Shown piece after piece: positions 8,599-16,982 of a stretch of DNA of 64,000 nt; position 1 is the first letter of the stretch, and each line of letters begins with the position of its first letter. The DNA comes from Porphyrobacter sp. LM 6 (GTDB lineage: Bacteria > Pseudomonadota > Alphaproteobacteria > Sphingomonadales > Sphingomonadaceae), in the NCBI RefSeq assembly GCF_001720465.1, contig NZ_CP017113.1, positions 2,418,001 through 2,482,000 on the forward strand. Reading direction: 5' to 3'. The position numbers and the translations under genes are program-made. Under the pieces are notes generated by a model. It was not told the DNA's origin. It searched no databases and was given only the letters and a program-made list of their open reading frames with translations.

Positions 8599-9192
8599 TC
8601 AATAACCCAACCTCGCCTTTCGTGCCGGCAGGCCATATTCGGGCACCTGGATGGCTCGGTCGCAAACCCAGACGTCTCCGACCAGATCATCCAAGATGTC
8701 TCCTTCGTGATGATCAACGGGACGCTGCTGATAAAATCGTTCGCCGGAAATCGGGTCACGTATCCCGTCAGGCAGATCGAAATCCCTCGCTTTGCAGCGA
8801 AACCTGCGGAGATCCTTGCAGAATTCCTGCCAATAGTCTTCAGTTTCGCAACCAAACTGTGCGGGGCCATAGCGGCCTTGTCGCCAATGCTCGCTAATCA
8901 GCGAAATCAAATCAAGCGACGGGGTCGCTGCTGCTGGATCCTCGCGGTGACTCGACATTTCTTTGACCGCGCCAAACGCCATGGACTTCCAGAAGGCTTC
9001 GGCCGCGGTCCCGCGATCACAATCGGGACGTGTTACGATCCATGTTAGGACGCGCGCGCCGAACGGGTCTTGTGCTCCAAAATTGCTGGCCACGGTCCGG
9101 CGACAGACATGCGGATGTGTATCAAGCCAATCGATCAAAGCTTGCGCCGGATCATGTGGCTTCTTTCCGAACAATTTGCTGAAAATGCCCAT
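8599..9192 (-). CDS. Hypothetical protein inserted between phoH and ybeY (possible DUF4274-like)
   Basis: 197 residues, no signal peptide or membrane segment. The N-terminal half has a short helical repeat and the stretch WIVTRPDCDRGTAAEAFW (about 51–68), which reminds me of DUF4274 proteins, though I cannot confirm this. The remainder is rich in charged and aromatic residues. Base composition is visibly more AT-rich than the flanking genes. It splits the phoH–ybeY pair, which is contiguous in most alphaproteobacteria, so it is probably a later insertion. Function unknown. Confidence 0.7.
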   Translation of the reverse strand: MGIFSKLFGKKPHDPAQALIDWLDTHPHVCRRTVASNFGAQDPFGARVLTWIVTRPDCDRGTAAEAFWKSMAFGAVKEMSSHREDPAAATPSLDLISLISEHWRQGRYGPAQFGCETEDYWQEFCKDLRRFRCKARDFDLPDGIRDPISGERFYQQRPVDHHEGDILDDLVGDVWVCDRAIQVPEYGLPARKARLGY

Positions 9193-9206
9193 GGCTCAGC
9201 CCGAAC

Positions 9207-10238
9207 TTATGCCCCCTCGCCCTCGTAAGCCTCGACGATCCGGCCCACGATCGGGTGGCGCACCACGTCGGCGGCGGTGAAGCGGATGGTGCCGAAGCCT
9301 TCGACACCTTCCAACCGCTGCACGGCATCGTTCAATCCACTCATGTTCGGCCCGCCAGGAATGTCGACCTGCCGCGGGTCGCCGCAGATCACCATCCGGC
9401 TGTTCTGGCCGAAGCGCGTGAGGAACATCTTCATCTGCTCGCGCGTGGTGTTCTGTGCCTCGTCGAGGATGATGAAGCTGTCGGCCAGCGTGCGCCCGCG
9501 CATGAAGGCAATCGGCGCGATCTCGATTTCGCCGTTCGCCAGCCGCCGCTCGACCTGCTCGGGCGGCATGCAGTCGTTGAGCGCGTCATAGAGCGGGCGC
9601 AGATAGGGATCGACCTTCTCTTTCATGTCGCCGGGTAGGAAGCCGAGCTTTTCCCCCGCTTCCACCGCCGGACGCGAGAGGATCAGGCGCTGCACGCTGC
9701 CGCTGATGAGCTGGCTGACCGCCTGCGCCACCGCGATATAGGTCTTGCCCGTGCCAGCCGGGCCAAGCGCGAAAATGATGTCATCCTTGGCCAGGCTGCG
9801 CATATATTCGATCTGCGTCGCCGAGCGCGGGACGATGGTTTTCTTGCGCGTGCGGATCATGATCGGCGGCGCGCCCTCGTCGCCCGAGATGATCCCTTCG
9901 AGCGTGGGTTCGGCCGACATGGCGATGAGGCTTTCGACCGCCCCGCTATCGAGCGCTTCGCCGCGGGCGAGCCGGTCGTACATGGTCTTCAAGGTTTCGC
10001 GGGCGCGGGCGACGTCGTCTTCCGGCCCCTCGATCACCACCTGATGCCCACGCGCGTGGATGAATACCCCGAGCCGGTTCTCGACCTGCACCAGATTGGC
10101 GTCGAACTGTCCGAACAAGGGGCCGAGCAGGGCCTGGTTCTCGAACGTCAGGTCAACACGAGCGCGCCGGGTGTTGGGAATACCACGCGGATCGGGCGAG
10201 AGCGCCGGGTGTGCGGCACGAGAGGGTCGTCGGCCCAT
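9207..10238 (-). CDS. ybeZ: PhoH family ATPase (YbeZ type)
   Basis: 343 residues. A KH-like N-terminal part (about 28–95) precedes a P-loop ATPase with Walker A GPAGTGKT at 159–166 and Walker B FIILDEAQN near 250. YbeZ works with YbeY in ribosome-associated RNA processing. The order miaB–phoH–(orphan)–ybeY–corC on one strand implies a shared transcript. A gap of 110 bases separates it from miaB. Confidence 0.93.
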   Translation of the reverse strand: MGRRPSRAAHPALSPDPRGIPNTRRARVDLTFENQALLGPLFGQFDANLVQVENRLGVFIHARGHQVVIEGPEDDVARARETLKTMYDRLARGEALDSGAVESLIAMSAEPTLEGIISGDEGAPPIMIRTRKKTIVPRSATQIEYMRSLAKDDIIFALGPAGTGKTYIAVAQAVSQLISGSVQRLILSRPAVEAGEKLGFLPGDMKEKVDPYLRPLYDALNDCMPPEQVERRLANGEIEIAPIAFMRGRTLADSFIILDEAQNTTREQMKMFLTRFGQNSRMVICGDPRQVDIPGGPNMSGLNDAVQRLEGVEGFGTIRFTAADVVRHPIVGRIVEAYEGEGA

Positions 10239-10348
10239 AGGTTCCTTTGCTTGCAGGCCGAAGGACGATCCCTAGCCCTTGAGTCGCGAAGGTAAGCGGG
10301 GCGGGACGGATAGCAAGCCGGGTGCGACGCAATGACGGTGGATAGTCG

Positions 10349-11692
10349 TCAGACTGTCATCGTCTCGCGCACCAGACCCTTGAGCGAGTTGGGGCCGGCC
10401 TCGGCGAGGGTGACCTCAACCAGATCGCCGATTGCAGCAGGCGCTTCGAACCACACCGATTGCAGCCACGGCGATTTGCCGAGCCATTGGCCGGGGTGGC
10501 GACCGGTGCGTTCGACGAGGACCTGACAGGTCTTGCCGATGCTCGCCTGGTTGAAGGCGTATTGGTGATGGCCGATGCGCTGCTGGAGACGCCGGAGGCG
10601 ATCGTCCATAACCTCGGCTGCGATCTGGCCGTCCATGGTCGCGGCCGGGGTGCCTGGGCGCGGGGAGTATTTGAAGCTGAAGCACGCGGCGTAGCGGACT
10701 TCATCGACGATGCTGAGGGTGTCCTGAAACTCCGCCTCGGTCTCGCCCGGGAAGCCGACGATGAAGTCGCCCGACAGCGCGATATCGGGGCGCGCGGCGC
10801 GGAATTTTTCGATCAGTTTCAGATAGCTGTCCGCGGTGTGCTGGCGGTTCATCGCCTTGAGAATACGGTCGTTTCCGGCCTGCACGGGCAGGTGCAGGTA
10901 AGGCATCAGCTTGTCCACCTCGCCATGTGCGGCGATCAGGGCATCGTCCATGTCGTTGGGGTGGCTGGTGGTGTAGCGGATGCGCGCAAGGCCATCGATC
11001 CTGGCGAGCGCATGGATGAGGCCCGCGAGGCCCGTCTTGCGGCCCTTGTCATCCTCGCCGCTCCACGCATTGACGTTCTGGCCGAGCAGCGTGATCTCCT
11101 TCGCGCCCGCTTCGACCAGCTTGTGTGCCTCGGCCAACAGATGGCTGAAAGGCCGCGAGATTTCCGCGCCGCGGGTATAGGGGACGACGCAATAGGTGCA
11201 GAACTTGTCGCAGCCTTCCTGCACCGTCAGGAAGGCGCTCGGCCCGCGCTTCTTGCGCTGGGGGAGCGCATCGAACTTGGCAATGGCGGGCATGTCGGTA
11301 TCGGTCGCGCGCTCGCCTTTGGCTGCCTTATCAAGCATTTCCGGCAGGCGGTGATAGGCCTGCGGGCCGACCACGATGCTCACCGCAGGCGCGCGCGCCA
11401 TGATCTCTTCGCCCTCGGCCTGCGCGACGCAGCCGGCGACGGCAATCAGCGGAGCCTTGCCCTTCTCCTTGCCCGCAGCGACCAGCCGGCCGATGTCCGA
11501 ATAGACCTTTTCCGCCGCCTTTTCGCGGATGTGGCAGGTGTTGAGGATGACGAGGTCCGCCTCTTCACCTTCCGGCGCAGGCTGGATGCCGCGCTCGCCC
11601 AGCAGCTCGGCCATGCGCTCGCCGTCATAGACGTTCATCTGGCAGCCGAAGCTCTTGACCCGATAGGTTTGGGGAGGCGCGGAGGGTTTCAT
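10349..11692 (-). CDS. miaB: tRNA-2-methylthio-N6-dimethylallyladenosine synthase MiaB
   Basis: 447 residues from ATG 11692. The methylthiotransferase domain holds the auxiliary-cluster cysteines Cys17, Cys53 and one in [10 protein letters not shown]. The radical SAM domain has CDKFCTYC (CX3CX2C), and a TRAM domain closes the protein. It adds the 2-methylthio group to i6A37 in tRNAs reading UNN codons, using two 4Fe-4S clusters. A longer reading from 11776 begins MFHVEHW because it translates the parS palindrome and is rejected; 11707 is a second possible start. Confidence 0.94.
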   Translation of the reverse strand: MKPSAPPQTYRVKSFGCQMNVYDGERMAELLGERGIQPAPEGEEADLVILNTCHIREKAAEKVYSDIGRLVAAGKEKGKAPLIAVAGCVAQAEGEEIMARAPAVSIVVGPQAYHRLPEMLDKAAKGERATDTDMPAIAKFDALPQRKKRGPSAFLTVQEGCDKFCTYCVVPYTRGAEISRPFSHLLAEAHKLVEAGAKEITLLGQNVNAWSGEDDKGRKTGLAGLIHALARIDGLARIRYTTSHPNDMDDALIAAHGEVDKLMPYLHLPVQAGNDRILKAMNRQHTADSYLKLIEKFRAARPDIALSGDFIVGFPGETEAEFQDTLSIVDEVRYAACFSFKYSPRPGTPAATMDGQIAAEVMDDRLRRLQQRIGHHQYAFNQASIGKTCQVLVERTGRHPGQWLGKSPWLQSVWFEAPAAIGDLVEVTLAEAGPNSLKGLVRETMTV

Positions 11693-11759
11693 GAGGGGGC
11701 CGCCCATAGCGCCCTTGGGAACTGCATTCAATCGGCCTGTGCGGGCGCGAAAAGGCCAA

Positions 11760-11775
11760 TGTTCCACGTGGAACA
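11760..11775. other. parS centromere site (ParB binding), perfect palindrome
   Basis: The 16-bp sequence TGTTCCACGTGGAACA is a perfect inverted repeat and the standard alphaproteobacterial parS. ParB binds it, spreads using CTP, and recruits SMC and ParA for origin segregation. It lies 67 bases upstream of the miaB start, in the miaB–ppi intergenic space. An identical site occurs at 47929–47944. Confidence 0.93.
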
Positions 11776-11786
11776 TTGGCCTAAAG

Positions 11787-11841
11787 GGGGTCTAGCAGGG
11801 GTCTAAGGGGGGTCTAGAGGGGGTCAAGGCCGGGTCTGAAC
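11787..11841. repeat. 11-bp tandem repeat, five units, next to parS
   Basis: Five consecutive 11-base units with core GGGGTCTA: 11787–11797, 11798–11808, 11809–11819, 11820–11830 and a more diverged 11831–11841. The period is about one DNA helical turn, so the repeated faces line up. It begins 11 bases after the parS palindrome, in the gap between the divergently arranged miaB promoter side and the 3' end of the cyclophilin gene. No coding role is seen. Confidence 0.7.
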
Positions 11842-11884
11842 CGGCCTAGAAACCACCACATCACGCATTTAGGCCCCTGAGAAA

Positions 11885-12346
11885 TTAGGCCACCGTCGCC
11901 TTGACGATCTTGCCCGGTGCACGCGGCGGTTCGCCCTTGGGGATGGCGTGGACGTGTTCCATGCCGCTGATCACATTGCCCCACACGGTATACTGCTTGT
12001 CGAGGAAGCGCGCGTCGTCGAGGCAGATGAAAAACTGCGAGTTGGCGCTGTTCGGGTTCTGCGCGCGGGCCATCGAGCAGGTGCCTTCGACGTGCGGCTC
12101 GGCGTTGAATTCGGCTGCAAGGTCGGGCTTGTCGCTGCCGCCCATGCCGGTGCCGGTCGGATCGCCGCCCTGCGCCATGAAGCCGGCGATCACGCGGTGG
12201 AAGATCACGCCGTCGTAGAAGCCTTCCTGCGCCAGCTCGGTGATGCGCGCGACGTGGCCGGGGGCAACGTCCGGGCGCAGCTTGATCACGACGTCCTTGG
12301 GTTCGCCATCGCCGGTATCGAGGGTGAAGGTGAGGGTTTCGGCCAT
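11885..12346 (-). CDS. Cyclophilin-type peptidyl-prolyl cis-trans isomerase
   Basis: 153-residue single-domain cyclophilin without signal peptide, so cytoplasmic (PpiB type). The core motifs FHRVIAGFMAQGGDPTGTG (about 49–67) and FFICLDDARFLDKQYTVWG are intact, including the catalytic Arg of FHRV. It speeds proline isomerisation during folding. A GGAGAT ribosome site precedes ATG 12346. It is transcribed away from mgtE. Confidence 0.93.
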   Translation of the reverse strand: MAETLTFTLDTGDGEPKDVVIKLRPDVAPGHVARITELAQEGFYDGVIFHRVIAGFMAQGGDPTGTGMGGSDKPDLAAEFNAEPHVEGTCSMARAQNPNSANSQFFICLDDARFLDKQYTVWGNVISGMEHVHAIPKGEPPRAPGKIVKATVA

Positions 12347-12449
12347 TTTGTGTATCTCCTGAGGGAATTTGGCGCGTTCTATAGCGTGCCAAGCAGGCCT
12401 GTCACCCTCCAGCCTTGCTTTTCACCCCTCCCCGCCTAAACGCCTCATC

Positions 12450-13895
12450 ATGGCCGACGATCGCATCCTCGATGAAGACCTGCTGACTGCCGAAGCGGCA
12501 GAGGTCGAGGTGCGTCCGGATGACCGCGTCGACGATGAACGCCACGACGAGGAAAACCGGCTCAAGCCGTCCTTCGTCAGCGCGGTGCACGATGCGCTGG
12601 AAGCGGGCGACAAGGGCGCGGTTTACGACCTTGTCGAACCGCTCCACGCCGCCGACATCGCCGACCTGATCGAACTGCTCGAACGCTCCGAACGCGCGCA
12701 GCTTGCCCGCGCGATCAGCGATCTGATGACCAGCGACGTCATCGCCGAACTCAACGATTACGTCCGCGAAGATCTGATGGAGGCCCTGCCCGCGCAGGCC
12801 GTCGCCACCATCGCCGAACAGCTCGACACCGACGATGCGGTGCAGCTGATCGAGGATTTGGACGAGGCCGACCAGCGCGCGGTGATCGCCGAGCTGGAGC
12901 CCGAAACCCGCGAGGCGGTTGCCTCGGCGCTGGCCTATCCGGAAGAAACCGCTGGCCGATTGATGAGCCGGCATTTCGTCGCGGTGCCCGAGCATCTGAC
13001 GGTCGGCAATCTGATCGATTTCCTGCGCGAGGAAGGCGATCTCGAACACGATTTCTTCGAAGTCTTCGTGATCGACGAGCGCCACCATCCGGTCGGCACC
13101 TGCGCGCTGTCGTGGATCCTCACGACCCCGCGCAACGTCAAGCTGACCGACGTGATGAAGCGCGACCAGACCCTGATCCCGGTAACGATGGATCAGGAAG
13201 AAGCGGCGCTGATGTTCCAGAAATACGCGCTGATCTCGGCTGCGGTGGTGGACGAAAGCGGGCGGCTGGTCGGGCAGATGACGGTGGACGATATCGTCCA
13301 CATTATCTCCGAAGAAGCGGGCGAGGACGCGCTGCTGCTGTCCGGCGCGGGCGACGGCGACATCAACGAGCCGATCCGCGAAGCCTATACCGCGCGCGTG
13401 CGCTGGCTGATCGCAAACCTGGGGACGGCGGTGGTCGCCTCCTCGATCATCGCCTTCTTCGGGGCGGCGATCGAAGAGCTGGTGGCACTCGCCGTGCTGA
13501 TGCCGATCGTCGCCAGCATTGGCGGCAACGCCGGCACGCAGACCATGGCGGTGGCCGTACGCGCGATCGCAACCAACCAGCTCACCCGATCGAACACCCG
13601 CCGCATCCTGTGGCGCGAGTTCCGCGTGGCGCTGCTCAATGGCGGCACGGTCGCCCTGCTGATCGGCCTTGCGGCTGGGTTCCTGTTCAGCCCGATGATG
13701 GGCGTGGTGATTGCCATGGCAATGGTGATCAACATTGCCGTCGCGGGCCTCGCGGGCGTGCTGGTGCCGGTAATCTTCGAACGGCTGGATCAGGACCCGG
13801 CAGTGGCTTCATCCGTGTTCGTGACCATGATCACGGATTCGATGGGCTTCTTTGCCTTCTTAGGTTTGGCAGTGGCGATGGGTCTGACCGGCTGA
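12450..13895 (+). CDS. mgtE: Magnesium transporter MgtE
   Basis: 481 residues: an acidic N-terminal MgtE superhelical domain (about 40–155), a CBS pair (about 160–285) that senses cytoplasmic Mg2+, and a C-terminal membrane domain of about five helices (from about 310) with the pore region MPIVASIGGNAGTQTM. The start at 12450 (MADDRILDED) is preferred over an upstream in-frame ATG at 12369, which would add a non-conserved leader. No room for a magnesium riboswitch is seen in the 103-base upstream gap. Confidence 0.93.
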   Translation: MADDRILDEDLLTAEAAEVEVRPDDRVDDERHDEENRLKPSFVSAVHDALEAGDKGAVYDLVEPLHAADIADLIELLERSERAQLARAISDLMTSDVIAELNDYVREDLMEALPAQAVATIAEQLDTDDAVQLIEDLDEADQRAVIAELEPETREAVASALAYPEETAGRLMSRHFVAVPEHLTVGNLIDFLREEGDLEHDFFEVFVIDERHHPVGTCALSWILTTPRNVKLTDVMKRDQTLIPVTMDQEEAALMFQKYALISAAVVDESGRLVGQMTVDDIVHIISEEAGEDALLLSGAGDGDINEPIREAYTARVRWLIANLGTAVVASSIIAFFGAAIEELVALAVLMPIVASIGGNAGTQTMAVAVRAIATNQLTRSNTRRILWREFRVALLNGGTVALLIGLAAGFLFSPMMGVVIAMAMVINIAVAGLAGVLVPVIFERLDQDPAVASSVFVTMITDSMGFFAFLGLAVAMGLTG

Positions 13896-13926
13896 TAGCC
13901 CTCTCCCAAACACAAGGGAGAGAGCG

Positions 13927-14685
13927 ATGGCAGGACGGGTTTCGGGCAAGGTGGTGTTGCTGACCGGCGGGGCGATGGGCCTCGGCAAGGCGGCAACCAA
14001 GGCGCTGCTGGCCGAGGGTGCGACTGTCATCATCACCGATATCGATGAAGCGGCGGGCCGCGCCACGGCGGCAGAGCTCGGCTGCGGCTATATCCACCAG
14101 GACGTGACCGACTGGGCGCGCTGGCAGGAGGTGATCGCCGAGGTCGAGGCCACCCACGGGCGGCTCGACGTGCTGGTCAACAATGCCGCGATCACCGTGT
14201 TCGGCTCCATCGCCGACATCAGCCCTGAAGATTTCAAGCGCTGCTACACGGTCGATGTCGATTCGATCTTCATGGGCTGCAAGGCAGCGATCCCGCTGAT
14301 GGCGAAGAGCGGCGGCGGGTCGATCGTCAACTTCTCCTCTGCGGCAGGCAACAAGGTCTCGCCCGATCTGGCCGCCTATAACAGCGCCAAGGCGGCGGTG
14401 GTGACGCTGACCAAGAGCATCGCGCTCTATTGCGCGCGCGAGCAGAACGGGGTGCGGGTCAATTCGGTGCAGCCGGGCACGATCCTGACGCCCAACGTGG
14501 AAAGCGTGATCGCCGGCACGCCCGATCCCGATGCGACCCGCGCCGCCTTCTCGGTGGCGCAACCCATCGGCCGGATGGGCGAAGTCGATGATATCGCGCA
14601 TCTGGTGGTCTATCTCGCCAGCGACGAAAGCAAGTTCGCCACCGGCGCGCCGTTCATCGTCGACGGCGGCTTGAGCATCGCGTGA
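13927..14685 (+). CDS. Short-chain dehydrogenase/reductase (SDR)
   Basis: 252-residue classical SDR: NAD(P) loop TGGAMGLG near the N-terminus, NNAA, catalytic Ser and the YNSAK (YxxxK) pair, and a C-terminal VDGG. A strong GGGAGAG ribosome site lies just before ATG 13927. The stop overlaps the start of the NTF2-like gene, and the Rieske oxygenase follows, so all three look like one operon. This suggests oxidation of an alcohol or dihydrodiol-type intermediate, but the substrate is unknown. Confidence 0.9.
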   Translation: MAGRVSGKVVLLTGGAMGLGKAATKALLAEGATVIITDIDEAAGRATAAELGCGYIHQDVTDWARWQEVIAEVEATHGRLDVLVNNAAITVFGSIADISPEDFKRCYTVDVDSIFMGCKAAIPLMAKSGGGSIVNFSSAAGNKVSPDLAAYNSAKAAVVTLTKSIALYCAREQNGVRVNSVQPGTILTPNVESVIAGTPDPDATRAAFSVAQPIGRMGEVDDIAHLVVYLASDESKFATGAPFIVDGGLSIA

Positions 14686-15188
14686 TGGCGGGGGCGGACG
14701 ACCGCTTCGCGATCATCGATCTCGCCGCGCTCTACATGCGCGGGCTCGACCGGCTGGACGGCGAGCTGCTGGTCAGCCAGTTCTGGCCCGAGGCGCGGTG
14801 CGAATATGGCATCTTCAGCGGCAGTCCGTCGGACTTCGCCGACTTCTGTATGGCGGCGCTCAAGGATCATGTCCGCAACCAGCACATGCTCGGCCAGCAT
14901 CTGATCGACTTCACCTCGGACGACGAGGCCTATGGCGAGGTCTATTATCAGGCCTACCACCGCGTGCATGACGAGGCGGGCGCGGCGCGCGACCTCGTGA
15001 TCGCGGGCCGCTATGTCGATCGCTACGAACGGCGCGGGGGTGTGTGGAAGATCGCCTACCGCTCCGAACTGGTCGACTGGCTGCGCGATGATCCGGCATC
15101 CGACGCGATGCTGGAGGCTGCGCCCTTCATCCTCGGCCAGCGCAAGCCCGCCGACCCGCTCTATGACCGTAAGGCGATGCAAGCATGA
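14685..15188 (+). CDS. SnoaL/NTF2-like protein
   Basis: 167 residues in a single SnoaL/NTF2-like cone fold; FAIIDLAALYMRGLDRLDGELLVSQFWPEA at the start and GRYVDRYERRGGVWKIAYR near residue 110 are typical. Related proteins serve as small subunits of ring-hydroxylating oxygenases, as isomerases or as dehydratases. It overlaps the SDR stop by one base and the Rieske start by four, so the cassette is tightly coupled. Which of these roles it has cannot be read from the sequence. Confidence 0.83.
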   Translation: MAGADDRFAIIDLAALYMRGLDRLDGELLVSQFWPEARCEYGIFSGSPSDFADFCMAALKDHVRNQHMLGQHLIDFTSDDEAYGEVYYQAYHRVHDEAGAARDLVIAGRYVDRYERRGGVWKIAYRSELVDWLRDDPASDAMLEAAPFILGQRKPADPLYDRKAMQA

Positions 15189-16558
15189 GCAAGCCCGATC
15201 TGACCGCCCCCGCCGATCCCGCACTCGCCCCCGGAGAGGCACGCTGCCCCGGCCCGTCGATGCAGGACATCCTCGATGCCGACGGGGACAATCCCCCTGC
15301 CCCGATGCGCGCGCAGGCCTACACCTTCCTCGGCGATGAAGACCTGCCCTTCGCGCGCTACACCGATCCGGCGTTCCACGATCTGGAGATGGAGCGCCTG
15401 TGGCCCAACGTATGGCAATGGGCCTGCCGCGAGGAGCATATTCCGGGTCCGGGCGACCGCTACGTCTACGATGTCGGCCACCATTCGGTGCTGGTGGTGC
15501 GCGGGGCGGACATGGCAATCCGCGCCTTCGTCAATTCCTGCCCGCACCGGGGGATGAAGTTCGCGTCCGAAGGCTCGCGCGGGGTGCGCCGTGCCAATAT
15601 CCGCTGCCCGTTCCACGGGATGAGCTGGAACCTTGACGGCACTTTGCGCGAAGTGCCCTGCCGCTGGGACTTCCCCCACATCAGCGACGAGACCTTCGGC
15701 CTCGACGAAGTCGCCTGCGACACCTGGGGCGGGTTCGTGTTCATCCACATGGGCGAAAACCCCCCGCCGCTCGCCGAGCAGCTCGAAATCATCCCCGAAC
15801 ACTTCAAGCTCTGGCCGATGGATGACCGCTACGTGGCGATGCACACCGAAAAGGTGCTGCCCGCCAACTGGAAGATGGCGATGGAGGCCTTCCTCGAGGC
15901 CTTCCACGTGCTCGAAACCCACGCGCAGGCGGTCTACACCGCGGCTGACGCCAACGCGCAATACGACATTTTCGGCAAGCACGTGTCGCGCTTCATCCAC
16001 GCAATCGGCTTTCCCAGCCCGCATCTCCGGCAGGAGGTGAGCGAGGCCACGTTGTTCGGCAAGCTCGGCCGCGATCCCGCCGCCCTGCCCGAAGGCGCCA
16101 ACGCCCGCGCCGAACACGCCCGCCTTCTGCGCGAGGAACTGGGCGCGGCCTTCGGCACCGATCTGTCGGGCGTTTCCACCACCGAGATGATGGATTCGAT
16201 CGAGTATTTCCTCTTCCCCAATGCCTTCTTCTTCCCCGGCATCGGCATCCGCCTGTGCTACCGCTTCCGTCCGCTGGGGCCGGACGAATGCCTTCACGAA
16301 ATCCTCGTGCTCCAGCCGCTCCCCGCCAATGGCGAGCGCCCTGCCCCTGCCACGCCGATCCGGCTTGGCATCGAGGACAGCTACACCACCGTCCCCGGCT
16401 TCGCGCTCGCCGAGATCCTCGATCAGGATACCGACAACCTCGCCCTCCAGCGCGACGGGGCCAAGGCCTCGCGCAAAGGGGCGCAGACACTCGGGAACTA
16501 TCAGGAAGCCCGCATCCGGCAGCTGCATCTGACGCTCGACGAATACCTCAGCCGTTGA
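15185..16558 (+). CDS. Rieske non-heme iron oxygenase, alpha subunit
   Basis: 457 residues. The Rieske 2Fe-2S ligands are Cys119-x-His121 (CPHRG) and Cys141-x2-His144 (CPFHG). The catalytic domain has NWKMAMEAFLEAFHVLETH with the two-His facial triad region, followed by DANAQY. It belongs to the aromatic-ring-hydroxylating/steroid-type oxygenases that insert oxygen into hydrophobic substrates. No ferredoxin or reductase gene is nearby, so electron donors must be encoded elsewhere. Coupled to the NTF2-like gene by a 4-base overlap. Confidence 0.9.
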   Translation: MSKPDLTAPADPALAPGEARCPGPSMQDILDADGDNPPAPMRAQAYTFLGDEDLPFARYTDPAFHDLEMERLWPNVWQWACREEHIPGPGDRYVYDVGHHSVLVVRGADMAIRAFVNSCPHRGMKFASEGSRGVRRANIRCPFHGMSWNLDGTLREVPCRWDFPHISDETFGLDEVACDTWGGFVFIHMGENPPPLAEQLEIIPEHFKLWPMDDRYVAMHTEKVLPANWKMAMEAFLEAFHVLETHAQAVYTAADANAQYDIFGKHVSRFIHAIGFPSPHLRQEVSEATLFGKLGRDPAALPEGANARAEHARLLREELGAAFGTDLSGVSTTEMMDSIEYFLFPNAFFFPGIGIRLCYRFRPLGPDECLHEILVLQPLPANGERPAPATPIRLGIEDSYTTVPGFALAEILDQDTDNLALQRDGAKASRKGAQTLGNYQEARIRQLHLTLDEYLSR

Positions 16559-16589
16559 CTCTCGCAGGCGGGTGCCGGAAAGCCGCGCC

Positions 16590-16982
16590 ATGCCGCTTCA
16601 CCTGACCAAGATCGCCTTCGGGGCGAAAAGCTATGACCAATTGGCCGGATGGTATGAGGGGCGCGGGGACATCTGCCTCACCACCCGCAACCGCCCGACG
16701 CGGCACGAGGAATGCGTCGGCGGATCGCTGTTCTGGATCATCAACCACGCGATTGTCGCGCGCTCGACCATCCTCGGGTTCGAAAAGACCGATGACGGCC
16801 GCTGGGACATCGTGCTGGAGCCGCGCCTGATCCGCGTCCACCAGGTCCCCAAGCGCGCCCATCAGGGTTGGCGCTACCTCACCGACGAAAAGGCTGCGAA
16901 GGATGTGGCCGAGGGCGAGGATATCGGCGATGCGCTCCCCGGCAAGTTGGCAATGAAGCTGGAGCGGCTGGGGCTGGTTTAG
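16590..16982 (+). CDS. DUF1489 family protein
   Basis: 130-residue cytoplasmic protein of the alphaproteobacterial DUF1489 family. It starts MPLHLTKIAFGAKSYDQL and has the conserved GGSLFWIINHAIVARSTI (about 48–65) and HQGWRYL segments. Function unknown. ATG 16590 matches the usual family start; 16572 would add six residues. The 3' end overlaps the convergent DsbA-family gene by three bases. Confidence 0.88.
   Translation: MPLHLTKIAFGAKSYDQLAGWYEGRGDICLTTRNRPTRHEECVGGSLFWIINHAIVARSTILGFEKTDDGRWDIVLEPRLIRVHQVPKRAHQGWRYLTDEKAAKDVAEGEDIGDALPGKLAMKLERLGLV

Noticed and set aside
8067..8897. 276-codon plus-strand frame opposite ybeY and the orphan
   Set aside because: Antisense shadow; the minus strand has the YbeY zinc motif.
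11693..11776. N-terminal extension of miaB starting MFHVEHW
   Set aside because: It translates the parS site; the conserved MiaB start is at 11692.
10460..11806. 448-codon plus-strand frame opposite miaB
   Set aside because: Antisense to a full MiaB; the MFHVEHW near its end is the parS palindrome read on the other strand.
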